This document shows, piece after piece, positions 46,779 to 55,932 of a stretch of 56,889 bases of DNA. This DNA comes from Variovorax paradoxus (lineage in GTDB: Bacteria; Pseudomonadota; Gammaproteobacteria; Burkholderiales; Burkholderiaceae_C). The stretch spans positions 1 to 56,889 of the forward strand of contig NZ_JAGGNU010000064.1 of the NCBI RefSeq assembly GCF_018614915.1, read 5' to 3'. A program made the translations under genes and the position numbers. Numbering within the stretch: position 1 is the first letter of the stretch; each line of letters starts with the position of its first letter. Below the pieces are notes generated by a model, which was not told where the DNA came from, ran no database searches, and was given only the letters and a program-made list of their open reading frames with translations.

Positions 46779-48062
46779 ATGGAATCCAAGATCCCCGATG
46801 CCGCGGGCCCTGCGGCCGAATCCGAAGCCGGCCCTTCGCTCGCGGAGGAACTTCAGGCACCGACCGTCACCCGTGCCTACCAGTGCCAGTGCGGCCGCCC
46901 CGTGTTCCTGCTCAACAGCAAGTGCCTCGCCTGCCAGACGCCGCTTGGCTACGTGATCGAACGCCTCGGCGTGGTGCCGCTCGCGCCCGCGGCTTTCGAC
47001 GGCGCCGAGCCCGACACCTTCACCATGTTCGGCGATGCGAAGGGCAAGGCCTATCGCCGCTGCGCCAACCTGATGACGCCGGCTGCCTGCAACTGGATGG
47101 TCCCGGCCCCGCGCGAGGGCGACGATCCGAGCTTCAACACCGATGGCCTGGTGCCCGGGCTTTGCCTGTCATGCAGCGTGACGCGCACCATCCCCGACCT
47201 GTCGGTCGAAAGCAACGGCGAGCTGTGGCGCAAGCTCGAACTGGCCAAGCGCCGGCTGCTCTCGCAACTGCTGGCGCTGGGTCTGCCGGTCGCGACGCGC
47301 CTTTCCGATCCGGTACACGGACTGGCCTTCGATTTCCTGAGCAACATGCCGGGCGGTCCGCACGTGATGACCGGCCACGAGATGGGCCTGATCACGCTCA
47401 ATGCCGAAGAGGCCGAGGACGTCGTGCGCGAACGCATCCGCGCCGAGATGCGCGAGCCCTACCGCACGTTGGTCGGCCATTTCCGCCACGAGATCGGCCA
47501 CTATTACTGGGACCTGCTGGTCTTCCCGACGCCGTGGCTCGATGGTTTCCGCGAGCTCTTCGGCGACGAGCGCGACGACTATGCAACGGCGCTGCGCAAG
47601 CACTACGACAACGGCCCGCCGCCCGACTGGGCCGACCGCTACGTCACGAGCTACGCGAGCTCGCACCCGTGGGAGGACTGGGCAGAGACATGGGCCCATT
47701 ACCTGCACATGGCCGACACGGCGGACACGGCGATGAGCTTCGGGGTCGACGCGCAGAACGTCGAACTCACGAGCGACCTGTTCGAGCCCTCGGATCTGTG
47801 GCAGCCCGAACATCCCGGGGCGGCGAAGTTTCTCGATTTCCTGAACGGCTGGGTGCGGCTGACCAACGTGCTCAACGAGTTGTCGCGCAGCATGGGGCAG
47901 CCCGACTACTACCCCTTCGTGCTGCCGCGCGCAGCCGTGGGCAAGCTGCAGTTCATCCACGAGCTGATTGCCGAAGAGCGGGAGCGCGGCCGGCAGCCGC
48001 CGGCGCCCGTCAATCCTGAGCCGCAGGCGCAGGAACCGAAGCAGTCGCAGCAGCAGCAGTAG
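46779..48062 (+). CDS. Zinc-ribbon metallopeptidase (PF10005-like)
   Basis: A 427-aa protein with an N-terminal zinc ribbon (Cys36, Cys38, Cys49, Cys52 in YQCQCGRPVFLLNSKCLACQ) and further Cys at 95, 104, 129 and 132. The peptidase site is HEIGH (residues 237-241), followed about 70 residues later by WEDWAETWAHYLH, which likely supplies the third ligand. It has no signal peptide, so it is probably cytoplasmic; the biological substrate is not known. The C-terminus is Pro/Gln-rich (QEPKQSQQQQ). Its last 53 bp overlap, in antisense, the end of the CWC gene. Confidence 0.85.
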   Translation: MESKIPDAAGPAAESEAGPSLAEELQAPTVTRAYQCQCGRPVFLLNSKCLACQTPLGYVIERLGVVPLAPAAFDGAEPDTFTMFGDAKGKAYRRCANLMTPAACNWMVPAPREGDDPSFNTDGLVPGLCLSCSVTRTIPDLSVESNGELWRKLELAKRRLLSQLLALGLPVATRLSDPVHGLAFDFLSNMPGGPHVMTGHEMGLITLNAEEAEDVVRERIRAEMREPYRTLVGHFRHEIGHYYWDLLVFPTPWLDGFRELFGDERDDYATALRKHYDNGPPPDWADRYVTSYASSHPWEDWAETWAHYLHMADTADTAMSFGVDAQNVELTSDLFEPSDLWQPEHPGAAKFLDFLNGWVRLTNVLNELSRSMGQPDYYPFVLPRAAVGKLQFIHELIAEERERGRQPPAPVNPEPQAQEPKQSQQQQ

Positions 48063-48264
48063 CGCAGCACGCGCAGATGCAGGCGAGGCCGCGCGTCTCT
48101 GCAGGGATGCGCGCAAGCACGGTGCGATCGAAGTCGGCCTGCTTGCACCAGCAGGTCGGCTGCGGCCGGCCGGTTTCGCGCTCGAGCTCCATTGCGCAGC
48201 GGTTCGCCTCGCCGCACAGCGGGCAGCGCGAAGGATCGGGCCGTGCGGCTGCCTCGTTCATCAT
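48010..48264 (-). CDS. Cysteine-rich CWC family protein
   Basis: An 84-aa small protein with the Cys_rich_CWC pattern: CPLCGEANRCAMELERETG and then PTCWCKQADF, giving Cys14, Cys17, Cys23, Cys38 and Cys40. A Cys-rich tail (CICACC) follows. It is likely a metal-binding protein of unknown role. Its ATG overlaps the TGA of the phosphofructokinase gene (48262-48266), so it is translationally coupled to that enzyme. The coding region overlaps the convergent metallopeptidase by 53 bp. Confidence 0.82.
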   Translation of the reverse strand: MMNEAAARPDPSRCPLCGEANRCAMELERETGRPQPTCWCKQADFDRTVLARIPAETRGLACICACCATAAAATASVPAPAAQD

Positions 48265-49517
48265 CAGGCGATCTCGAAGGCCGGCAGCTTCTTCGCGATT
48301 AGGCGGTTCTGCAGCGTCACATAGACCGGCAGCCCGTCGCGGTAGGCCGGGTAGTCCTCGCCCTGGATCAGCGGCAGCAGGTAGCTGCGGCCCTTGTCGC
48401 TGATGCCGTAGCCGTCGGGCGAGATGTAGTCGCGCGGCATGAACTTCTCGGCATTGGCCACCTGGTCGAGCGGCGCGCTCCCGATGTGCCAGGCGTAGGG
48501 CGCGTCGGACGTGCGCTCGATGGTCGGCATCACCGAGTTCTTGCCCTCGAGCGCCAGTTCGACCGCGCGCTGGCCGAGCTCGTAGGCCTGCCGCACGTCG
48601 GTGGCAGAGGCGATGTGGCGCGCCGAGCGCTGCAGGTAGTCGGCCACCGCCCAGTGGAACTTGTAGCCCAGCGCCTCCTTCACCATCTGCGCCACCACCG
48701 GCGCCGCGCCGCCGAGCTGTGCATGGCCGAAGGCGTCCTTGCTGCCCTGCTCGGCGAGAAAGGTGCCGTCGGGATGGTGGCTGCCCTCGGACACCACCAC
48801 CGTGCAGTAGCCATGGTGCTTGACCAGCGCATCGACGCGCGCCAGGAAGGCCGGCTGGTCGAAGGGAATCTCGGGGAACAGGATCACGACCGGAATGCCG
48901 TGGTCCGCGGCCAGGCCGCCGGCCGCCGCGATCCAGCCCGCATGGCGGCCCATCACCTCGAGCACGAACACCTTCGTCGAGGTGGCGGCCATCGAGCGCA
49001 CGTCCAGCGAGGCTTCGAGCGTGGACACCGCCACGTACTTCGCGACCGAGCCGAAGCCCGGGCAGCAGTCGGTGAGCGGCAGGTCGTTGTCGATGGTCTT
49101 CGGCACGTGGATCGCGGCCAGCGGATAGCCGAGCGACTGCGACAGCTGGCTCACCTTGAAGCAGGTGTCGGCCGAATCGCCGCCGCCGTTGTAGAAGAAG
49201 TAGCCGATGCCGTGTGCCTTGAAGACCTCGATCAGCCGCTCGTATTCGCGCCGGTTCTTCTCCAGCGACTTGAGCTTGTAGCGACAGGAGCCGAAGGCGC
49301 CCGCGGGCGTGGAGCGCAGCGCCGCGATCGCCTCGGCCGACTCCAGGCTGGTGTCGATCAGCTCTTCGGCCAGCGCGCCGATGATGCCGTTGCGACCGGC
49401 ATAGACGGTGCCGATGCGGTCGGCGTGCCGGCGCGCGGTTTCGATGACTCCGGCGGCCGAGGCGTTGATCACCGAGGTGACGCCGCCGGATTGGGCGTAG
49501 AAGGCATTGGTGGGCAT
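48264..49517 (-). CDS. pfp: 6-phosphofructokinase, PPi-dependent type
   Basis: A 417-aa enzyme interconverting fructose-6-phosphate and fructose-1,6-bisphosphate. The donor-site residues look PPi-type. GGGDSADT (111-118) places an Asp (D114) where ATP enzymes have Gly104. PKTIDNDL (139-146) has Lys where ATP enzymes have Gly. Other family blocks are YAQSGGVTSVINASAAGVIE, VLEVMGRHAGWIAAAGGLA and VVVSEGSHHPDG. A reversible PPi-dependent step would favour gluconeogenic and glycolytic flexibility. The ATG follows the higA stop closely on the same strand, but they look functionally unrelated. Confidence 0.88.
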   Translation of the reverse strand: MPTNAFYAQSGGVTSVINASAAGVIETARRHADRIGTVYAGRNGIIGALAEELIDTSLESAEAIAALRSTPAGAFGSCRYKLKSLEKNRREYERLIEVFKAHGIGYFFYNGGGDSADTCFKVSQLSQSLGYPLAAIHVPKTIDNDLPLTDCCPGFGSVAKYVAVSTLEASLDVRSMAATSTKVFVLEVMGRHAGWIAAAGGLAADHGIPVVILFPEIPFDQPAFLARVDALVKHHGYCTVVVSEGSHHPDGTFLAEQGSKDAFGHAQLGGAAPVVAQMVKEALGYKFHWAVADYLQRSARHIASATDVRQAYELGQRAVELALEGKNSVMPTIERTSDAPYAWHIGSAPLDQVANAEKFMPRDYISPDGYGISDKGRSYLLPLIQGEDYPAYRDGLPVYVTLQNRLIAKKLPAFEIA

Positions 49518-49528
49518 GTTGCGGACTC

Positions 49529-49918
49529 CTACGCAGCGAGCGAAAACTTCTCGTCGTTTTCGGTCTGGATCAGGACCTCGGCCGGAATGCCAAGTCCCTT
49601 GTGGATACGGCGGATCATCCTCAAGGTCAAGGGGCGCTTGTGATTGAGGACTTCGTACACGCGATTGAGCTGTCCGATGAAGGGCTCGAGATCCTTCGCC
49701 GAAAGGCCCTGCTGCTCCATTCGAAACTTGATCGCCTCGATCGCGTCGGGCGGATCGATCGGATGATTTTTCGATTCGTAGGCCTGGATCAACGCCAGCA
49801 TCACTTCGAAGCGGTCGGCGTCTTCGCTGCCCAACATCGGCTCCTGGTCGAAGTACGGTGAGACTGCCTTCAGCGCCGCCTTGTAGTCGGCTTCGGTTCG
49901 AATGGGTCGGATGTCCAT
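49529..49918 (-). CDS. higA: HigA-type antitoxin
   Basis: A 129-aa protein with an N-terminal region that neutralises the toxin and a C-terminal XRE helix-turn-helix (GLSAKDLEPFIGQLNRVYEV; LTLRMIRRIHKGLGI). The toxin gene lies immediately upstream with 3 bp between, the toxin-first order typical of higBA. It is expected to bind the palindrome at 50235-50253 and repress its own operon, alone or with HigB. Confidence 0.9.
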   Translation of the reverse strand: MDIRPIRTEADYKAALKAVSPYFDQEPMLGSEDADRFEVMLALIQAYESKNHPIDPPDAIEAIKFRMEQQGLSAKDLEPFIGQLNRVYEVLNHKRPLTLRMIRRIHKGLGIPAEVLIQTENDEKFSLAA

Positions 49919-49921
49919 GGA

Positions 49922-50224
49922 CTACTCCATTTCCACAGGTTGGGCGTCGATGCGGTCGTATTCCGAATGCGTACCTATGAACTTGACGTAAACAGCTTCG
50001 TATTGATAGGCGATGGCAGTGATCAAGCGATAGTCGTTGCCTTTGATATTGAAGGCAACTCTGTTGCCTCCGACAAAGCTGGCGCTCCGATAGCGGGCCT
50101 TGATGTCTTGCGGTGTTCTCCAAACAGCTGACTTTGCTTCTTCATGCCAAGCTTTCAGCGGCTGCTCCGAGTCGGGATGACGCACCCAAAAGTCCCTCAG
50201 GCACTTCACCGAAATGATCCGCAT
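49922..50224 (-). CDS. higB: HigB-type mRNA interferase toxin
   Basis: A 100-aa RelE-superfamily ribosome-dependent endoribonuclease. It starts MRIISVKCLRDFWVRHPDSE. Other conserved parts are NRVAFNIKGNDYRLITAIAY and VYVKFIGTHSEYDRID, with the His/Tyr/Asp residues expected at the active site (H86, Y89, D90). It is small and basic, as in the family. The ATG is 10 bases from a perfect palindromic operator. It appears intact, so the system is likely functional. Confidence 0.92.
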   Translation of the reverse strand: MRIISVKCLRDFWVRHPDSEQPLKAWHEEAKSAVWRTPQDIKARYRSASFVGGNRVAFNIKGNDYRLITAIAYQYEAVYVKFIGTHSEYDRIDAQPVEME

Positions 50225-50234
50225 GCTCGGAGTT

Positions 50235-50253
50235 TAGTCCCAATTTGGGACTA
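50235..50253 (-). promoter_or_regulatory. higBA operator
   Basis: TAGTCCCAA-T-TTGGGACTA is a perfect 9-1-9 palindrome, with its near edge 10 bases before the higB start codon. Its place and symmetry fit the HigA dimer site, and it would cover the transcription start. It also lies 16 bp beyond the acyl-CoA dehydrogenase stop. Confidence 0.85.
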
Positions 50254-50268
50254 CGACAAGCGCCGCCC

Positions 50269-51435
50269 TCACCTCAGCCCCGGCAACCCCATCGCCCGCG
50301 TGATCACCTCCTTCATGATCTCGTTGGTCCCGCCGTAGATGCGCTGCACCCGCGCATCGGCATACGCGCGCGTCACCGGGTACTCCCACATGAAGCCGTA
50401 GCCGCCGTGCAACTGCACGCACTCGTCCATCACCTTGCATTGCAGGTCGGTGGTCCAGTACTTGGCCATGCTGGCGGTCGCGGTGTCGAGCTTCTCCTGC
50501 ATCAGCAGCTCGATGCATTTGTCGACGAAGACCTGCGCCACCTGCACCTCGGTCTGCAGCTCGGCCAGCGTATAGCGCGTGTTCTGGTAGGCCGCCACCG
50601 GCTGGCCGAAGACCTTGCGGTCCTTCACGTAGGCGACGGTGTGCTCGATCGCGGCCTGCGACGCGGCCACGGCGCTGATTGCGATCTGCAGCCGCTCCCA
50701 CGGCAATTGCTCCATCAGGCAGACGAAGCCGCGGTTCTCCTGCGCCGGGCCGCCGAGCAGCGCGTCGGCCGGCAGGGGCACGTCGTTGAAGAAGAGTTCC
50801 GAGGTGTCCTGCGCCTTCAGGCCGAGTTTCTTCAGGCGCTGGCCTTTCTCGAAGCCCGGCATGCCGCGCTCGACCAGGAACAGGCTGGTGCCCTTGGCAC
50901 CGCCCGCGGGGTCGGTCTTGGCGACCACGATCACGAGGTCGGCATGCCAGCCGTTGGTGATGAAGGTCTTGCTGCCGGAGAGCCGATAGCTGCCGTCGGC
51001 CTGCTTGAGCGCGGCAGTGCGCACCGCCTGCAGGTCGCTGCCGGCGCCGGGTTCGCTCATGGCGATGGCGCCCACCATCTCGCCGCTCGCGAGCCTGGGC
51101 AGGTAGTTCTTCTTCTGCGCCTCGGTGCCGTAACGCAGGATGTAGGGCGCCACGATCTCGCTGTGCAGCCCATAGCCGATGCCCGTGAAGCCGCGCGCCC
51201 AGAGCTCCTCGAACTGGATCACCGAATAGAGCAGGTCGGCGCCCGCGCCGCCGTATTCCTCCGGCAGCGCCATGCAGAGAAAGCCGTTCGCGCCGGCCTT
51301 GTTCCAGACCGCGCGGTCGACATAGCCCTGCTCCTCCCAGGCCTCGTGGAAGGGCGCGATCTCCTTGTCCATGAAGCGGCGGAAGCTGTCGCGAAAGGCC
51401 TCGTGGTCGGGGCCGAAGAGGGTGCGTTCGATCAT
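50269..51435 (-). CDS. Acyl-CoA dehydrogenase
   Basis: A 388-aa FAD enzyme introducing a trans-2 double bond in acyl-CoA. It has the signatures GAIAMSEPGAGSDLQAVRT and QLHGGYGFMWEYPVTRAYAD, and ends in RIYGGTNEIMKEVI; the FAD-binding QNTRYTLAELQTEVQVA is also present. The catalytic base position is occupied as in short/medium-chain enzymes (YGGTNE). It is the last gene of a thiolase - enoyl-CoA hydratase - ACAD operon, overlapping the hydratase stop by 4 bp (51432-51435). Confidence 0.93.
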   Translation of the reverse strand: MIERTLFGPDHEAFRDSFRRFMDKEIAPFHEAWEEQGYVDRAVWNKAGANGFLCMALPEEYGGAGADLLYSVIQFEELWARGFTGIGYGLHSEIVAPYILRYGTEAQKKNYLPRLASGEMVGAIAMSEPGAGSDLQAVRTAALKQADGSYRLSGSKTFITNGWHADLVIVVAKTDPAGGAKGTSLFLVERGMPGFEKGQRLKKLGLKAQDTSELFFNDVPLPADALLGGPAQENRGFVCLMEQLPWERLQIAISAVAASQAAIEHTVAYVKDRKVFGQPVAAYQNTRYTLAELQTEVQVAQVFVDKCIELLMQEKLDTATASMAKYWTTDLQCKVMDECVQLHGGYGFMWEYPVTRAYADARVQRIYGGTNEIMKEVITRAMGLPGLR

Positions 51436-52231
51436 GACGTGCGCCCGGGAAAATTCGGTGCCCGCTTCTGCAGGAACGCGCTCACGCCCTCGGAAAACTC
51501 GGGCCGGTTCAAGAGCTCGCGCTGGCGTTCGCTTTCGTAGTGCAGCTGCTCGGGCAGCGTGTGGCGCGCCGAAGCCTCGAAGGCCTTGCGCGCCTCGAGC
51601 ACCGCGTGCGCGGGCAGGCGCGCGAGGCGCTGCGCGAGCTGCTGCGCTTCGAGCAGCAGCAGCTCGTCTTCGACGCTGGCCCAGATCAGGCCCCACTGCG
51701 CCGCGCGCTCCGCCGGCAGCCGCTCGTCGAGCAGGCTCATGCCCATCGCGCGCGCCGGGCCCACCAGGCGCGGGATGAACCAGGTGCAGCCCAGGTCCGG
51801 CACGATGCCGAGCTTGGGCAGAAAGGAAAGATAGAAGTACGCGCTCTTCGCCGCGAGCGTCAGGTCGCCCGCGAGCGCGAGGCCGACGCCGGCACCCGCA
51901 GCGGCGCCGTTGACCGCGCACACCACCGGCACCGGCAGCGCGCGCATCTCCCCGATCAGCGGGTTGCTGACCGACTGCATCCATTTCGCGGTCTGGTCGC
52001 CGAGCGTCTCGCCGGCTTCGGGCGCGCGCATCGCGCTCAGGTCGGCGCCCACGCAGAAGGCCTTGCCGGCGCCGGTGAGCACCACGGCGCGCACGCTGCG
52101 GTCCTCGCGCACGCGCACGAAGGCCTGGCGCAGCGCGTGCTGGAGGTCGAGCGCGATCGGGTTGAGCTTGGCCGGCAGATTCAGCGTGAGCGTGGCGACG
52201 CCGTCTTCGAGATCCCAGAGAACGGCGGACA

Positions 52232-52232
<1 letters not shown>
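51432..52232 (-). CDS. Enoyl-CoA hydratase/isomerase family protein
   Basis: A 266-aa crotonase-fold enzyme. Oxyanion-hole regions are present in VLTGAGKAFCVGADLSAMRA and VVCAVNGAAAGAGVGLALAG. The usual hydratase glutamates are only partly present: GIVPDLGCTWFIPRLVG has Asp and not Glu at the second catalytic place, as is common in PaaG/PaaB-like isomerases. Substrate and hydratase or isomerase activity are therefore uncertain. It is coupled to the thiolase (TGATG at 52230-52234) and to the dehydrogenase. Confidence 0.9.
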
Positions 52233-53392
<1,160 letters not shown>

Positions 53393-53436
53393 GTGAGTTC
53401 CTTGTTCGGAGAAAGTCGTTGGGCCGGCGCTTCAAA

Positions 53437-53464
53437 GCAAAAACGCCGTCGCGAAGGACGGCGT
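53437..53464 (-). terminator. Intrinsic terminator after the DUF2917 gene
   Basis: Read on the minus strand, ACGCCGTC (53457-53464) pairs with GACGGCGT (53443-53450) around a 6-nt loop and is followed by TTTTTGCTTTG. It ends the DUF2917 transcript and separates it from the thiolase operon. Confidence 0.8.
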
Positions 53465-53520
53465 GCATCGGTGCATCCAGGGCCACGAGCGTCGATGGTT
53501 CTACGCCCGGCCCCCGGTGG

Positions 53521-53829
53521 TCAAGCCGGGGACATCCCGTGGGGGCGGAGTCGCCAAGGCGACCGCGCCGGCTCGTGCACCGGCAGTGCCGCCGGCCGCG
53601 AGCCCGAGACGGTGATGCACGAGGGCTCCAGCGCCGACACCAGCATGCGCCGGTGCGAGTCGCCCTCGAAGCGTTCGCCGGCTGCCAGCACCACGTCGCG
53701 CGGATCGTTGTCGAGCGTGACCCAGACGCTGCCGCTGCGGCATTCGATGCCGACGCCGGCCGCGTCGGGCAGGGTGAAGATGGTGCGCTTCGCCAGGCTC
53801 AGGTGGAAGCGGCTGGTGTCGGTTGTCAT
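53521..53829 (-). CDS. DUF2917 domain protein
   Basis: A 102-aa single-domain protein with a cupin-like/beta-rich core: FHLSLAKRTIFTLPDAAGVG, ECRSGSVWVTLDNDPRDVVL, AAGERFEGD, then a tail rich in Pro and Arg. DUF2917 proteins are found mostly in betaproteobacteria beside LysR genes, and their function is unknown. It is divergent from a LysR gene across 82 bp, which is the standard pairing, so the LysR probably controls it. Confidence 0.85.
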   Translation of the reverse strand: MTTDTSRFHLSLAKRTIFTLPDAAGVGIECRSGSVWVTLDNDPRDVVLAAGERFEGDSHRRMLVSALEPSCITVSGSRPAALPVHEPARSPWRLRPHGMSPA

Positions 53830-53911
53830 GGCGGGCTCCTTTGCATTCGGTATGAGAATGAATATAGTGAGCGAGCCCGCGTAAGTCACACGGTGATATG
53901 GAACTCGTTGC

Positions 53912-54844
53912 ATGCGTGTAGAGAATGTGAAACCCCTTTTCGCCGCACCCGACCTGCCGCCCCTGGAGCTGTTGCGCAGCTTCGAGGCGGCGGCGCGCAC
54001 GCTGAGCTTCACCCAGGCGGCCGGCGAGCTTTTTCTCACCCAGTCGGCCGTCAGCCGGCAGATCCAGCAGCTCGAGGCCAGCCTGGGCGTGCTGCTGTTC
54101 GAGCGCCGCCATCGCGCGCTGGCGTTGACCGAGGCCGGCGGCGTGCTGCAGCGCGCCGTGGTCGAAAGCCTGGAGCGGCTGCGCGATGCCACGGCGCGCG
54201 TGCGCGCCGCGCCGGTGCTGCGGCAGGTGGCGATCACCTGCACGCCGGGTTTCGCGTCGTTCTGGCTCATTCCGCGGCTGGTGCGATTCACGGCCGACCA
54301 CCCGCTGGTCGACGTGCGGCTGTCGGCCACGCTCGAGGTGCTCGACCTCGAACGCAGCCGCCTCGACCTGGCGGTGCGTTTCGTGCCCATCGCGCGCGGC
54401 ACCGGGCCGGCGCTGTTCGAGGAATCGGTGATGCCGCTGTGCGCGCCGCAGGTCGCCGCCTTGCTGCGGGTGCCGGGCGACCTCGCCGAGCAGACCTTGC
54501 TCACCATCGAGATGCCGAAGCACAGCGAGGCGCCCACGTTCGACTGGGAACCCTGGTTCGAAGTCATGGGCCTCACCGAGCTGCGCATGAAGAACACCAT
54601 GCGCTTCACGATGTACACCGACGCGGTGGCGGCGGCCGTCGCCGGACAAGGCGTGGTGATCGGCCGGATGCCGCTGTTGCGCGAACTGGTGCAGAGCGGA
54701 CAGCTGGTCGCGCCCTTCAGCGAAGGCGCGGCCTCCCGGCGCGCCTACTTCATCGAGAGCTCGCGCCGCGCGGCCGGCAATGCCGACGCGCAGGACTTCA
54801 TGCGCTGGCTGCGCGCCGAGGCCGAGGCGGCGCAGCGCGCCTGA
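53912..54844 (+). CDS. LysR-family regulator (GcvA-like)
   Basis: A 310-aa regulator. The HTH at about residues 18-78 contains LSFTQAAGELFLTQSAVSRQ, close to GcvA-type LysR proteins. The effector domain runs from about 105 to 300 (ITCTPGFASFWLIPRLVRFT; VAAAVAGQGVVIGRMPLLRE). The first 12 residues before the fold are extra, so a later start is possible. Its natural target is probably the divergent DUF2917 gene. Its stop abuts that of the convergent L,D-transpeptidase (54844/54845). Confidence 0.9.
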   Translation: MRVENVKPLFAAPDLPPLELLRSFEAAARTLSFTQAAGELFLTQSAVSRQIQQLEASLGVLLFERRHRALALTEAGGVLQRAVVESLERLRDATARVRAAPVLRQVAITCTPGFASFWLIPRLVRFTADHPLVDVRLSATLEVLDLERSRLDLAVRFVPIARGTGPALFEESVMPLCAPQVAALLRVPGDLAEQTLLTIEMPKHSEAPTFDWEPWFEVMGLTELRMKNTMRFTMYTDAVAAAVAGQGVVIGRMPLLRELVQSGQLVAPFSEGAASRRAYFIESSRRAAGNADAQDFMRWLRAEAEAAQRA

Positions 54845-55447
54845 TCAGTGCGGGTTGGCTGCGAAGCCGAAGAGTTCTCGGGCCGGCGCGGTCTCCGGCA
54901 GCACATAGACCATGCCGCGCGAGCTGCCGAGCGCGGGTTTCACATGCGCGTCGTAGAAGTCGGCCGGCACGTTGATGCAGCCGTAGGAGATGCGGTTGTC
55001 GTCGACGCTCGGCGAAGCCAGGCGCTCGAGCCGCCGTTCGGATTTGTCGGTGGCGCGCACGCGGTGCATCGACACCGCCGCGCCGTAATCGACCCAGACG
55101 ATGTCTTCGCCCTGCATGTTGCGCCCCGGCTCCGAGACGAAGCGGCCGGCCGGCGTGGTGCGCTCGTCGGGACGGATCTCCGACATCTTGCGCTCGCCGA
55201 TGCCCGGCACCGATCGATCGCCGCGGGCCAGGCCCAGCAGCACGGGCGCGTCGCCGGCGAGGCGCCCGTCGGCATCGAAGACGAACACCCGCGCGTTGCG
55301 CTTGTCCACGATCGCGAACGGACGCCGGGCGTTGTCGCCCGTGCTCACCGCGCGCTGCGCGAACTGCGCAATCTCCGGGGGTGCATCCGCTGCAATGGCG
55401 GCCGAACAGGCCGCCAGGCAGAGGGCGAAAGAGCCGATGGTCTTCAA
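54845..55447 (-). CDS. L,D-transpeptidase
   Basis: A 200-aa periplasmic enzyme of the YkuD fold, cross-linking peptidoglycan or attaching proteins to it. The signal peptide MKTIGSFALCLAACSAAIAA is cleaved near Ala20. The catalytic motif is ISYGCINVPADFYD, with the SxGC cysteine, and a conserved His lies in AAVSMHRVRA. The first part of the mature protein has no extra LysM or PG-binding domain. It starts 1 bp after the upstream small secreted Pro-rich protein, so the two are in one operon. Confidence 0.9.
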   Translation of the reverse strand: MKTIGSFALCLAACSAAIAADAPPEIAQFAQRAVSTGDNARRPFAIVDKRNARVFVFDADGRLAGDAPVLLGLARGDRSVPGIGERKMSEIRPDERTTPAGRFVSEPGRNMQGEDIVWVDYGAAVSMHRVRATDKSERRLERLASPSVDDNRISYGCINVPADFYDAHVKPALGSSRGMVYVLPETAPARELFGFAANPH

Positions 55448-55448
55448 C

Positions 55449-55751
55449 TCAGTTGCGGTCTGCGCGCGGAGGCGACATCGGCTCGGTCGTCGGGCTTTGT
55501 GCCGGCGTGGTCGAAGTGTCGGGGCTCGGCGCCGGCATGGCGCCAGGTGTCTGGCTCTGGCTCGGCGTTGTCGGCGTCTGGGCTTGTGCCACGGAAGTGC
55601 CTGTCGATCCCATCGGGCCGCCCGCAGGGCTTTGCTGGCCGGCTGCGGTGGGTGGGTTGGGCGATGACGTCGTCGGTGGCGTGGCTTGCGCGAAGGCCAA
55701 GCCGCTGGCGCCCAGCGCGAGGACGGCGAGAAGATGTTTGCGTGCGTTCAT
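55449..55751 (-). CDS. Small secreted Pro/Thr/Ser-rich protein
   Basis: A 100-aa protein. Its signal peptide MNARKHLLAVLALGASGLAF is followed by a mature region with nearly only Pro, Thr, Ser, Gln and Ala (TPPTTSSPNPPTAAGQQSPA and similar). It has no recognised domain and may be a disordered cell-envelope linker. The mature part has repeated TP/SP pairs. It lies 1 bp upstream of the L,D-transpeptidase, suggesting a shared periplasmic task, which is inference. Confidence 0.7.
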   Translation of the reverse strand: MNARKHLLAVLALGASGLAFAQATPPTTSSPNPPTAAGQQSPAGGPMGSTGTSVAQAQTPTTPSQSQTPGAMPAPSPDTSTTPAQSPTTEPMSPPRADRN

Positions 55752-55932
55752 GTGTGACTCCTTGAGGACAGACTGAGGGTTCGATGGAATGCGCCGGCCC
55801 GAATGGCCAGCTGCGCCCAACTTAGGCGCCGTCCGTGCAAGCATCGGGTCGGCACCCGACGCGCAGTCCTGTAGGAAGGAGACCATGCGGCATTACAGTC
55901 CTGGGCAACCATTTCGAGAGAAAAGATCTTTG

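Noticed and set aside
53437..53464. Attenuator for the thiolase operon
   Set aside because: The hairpin and T-run are oriented as the terminator of the DUF2917 gene upstream on the same strand, and the thiolase start lies after it.
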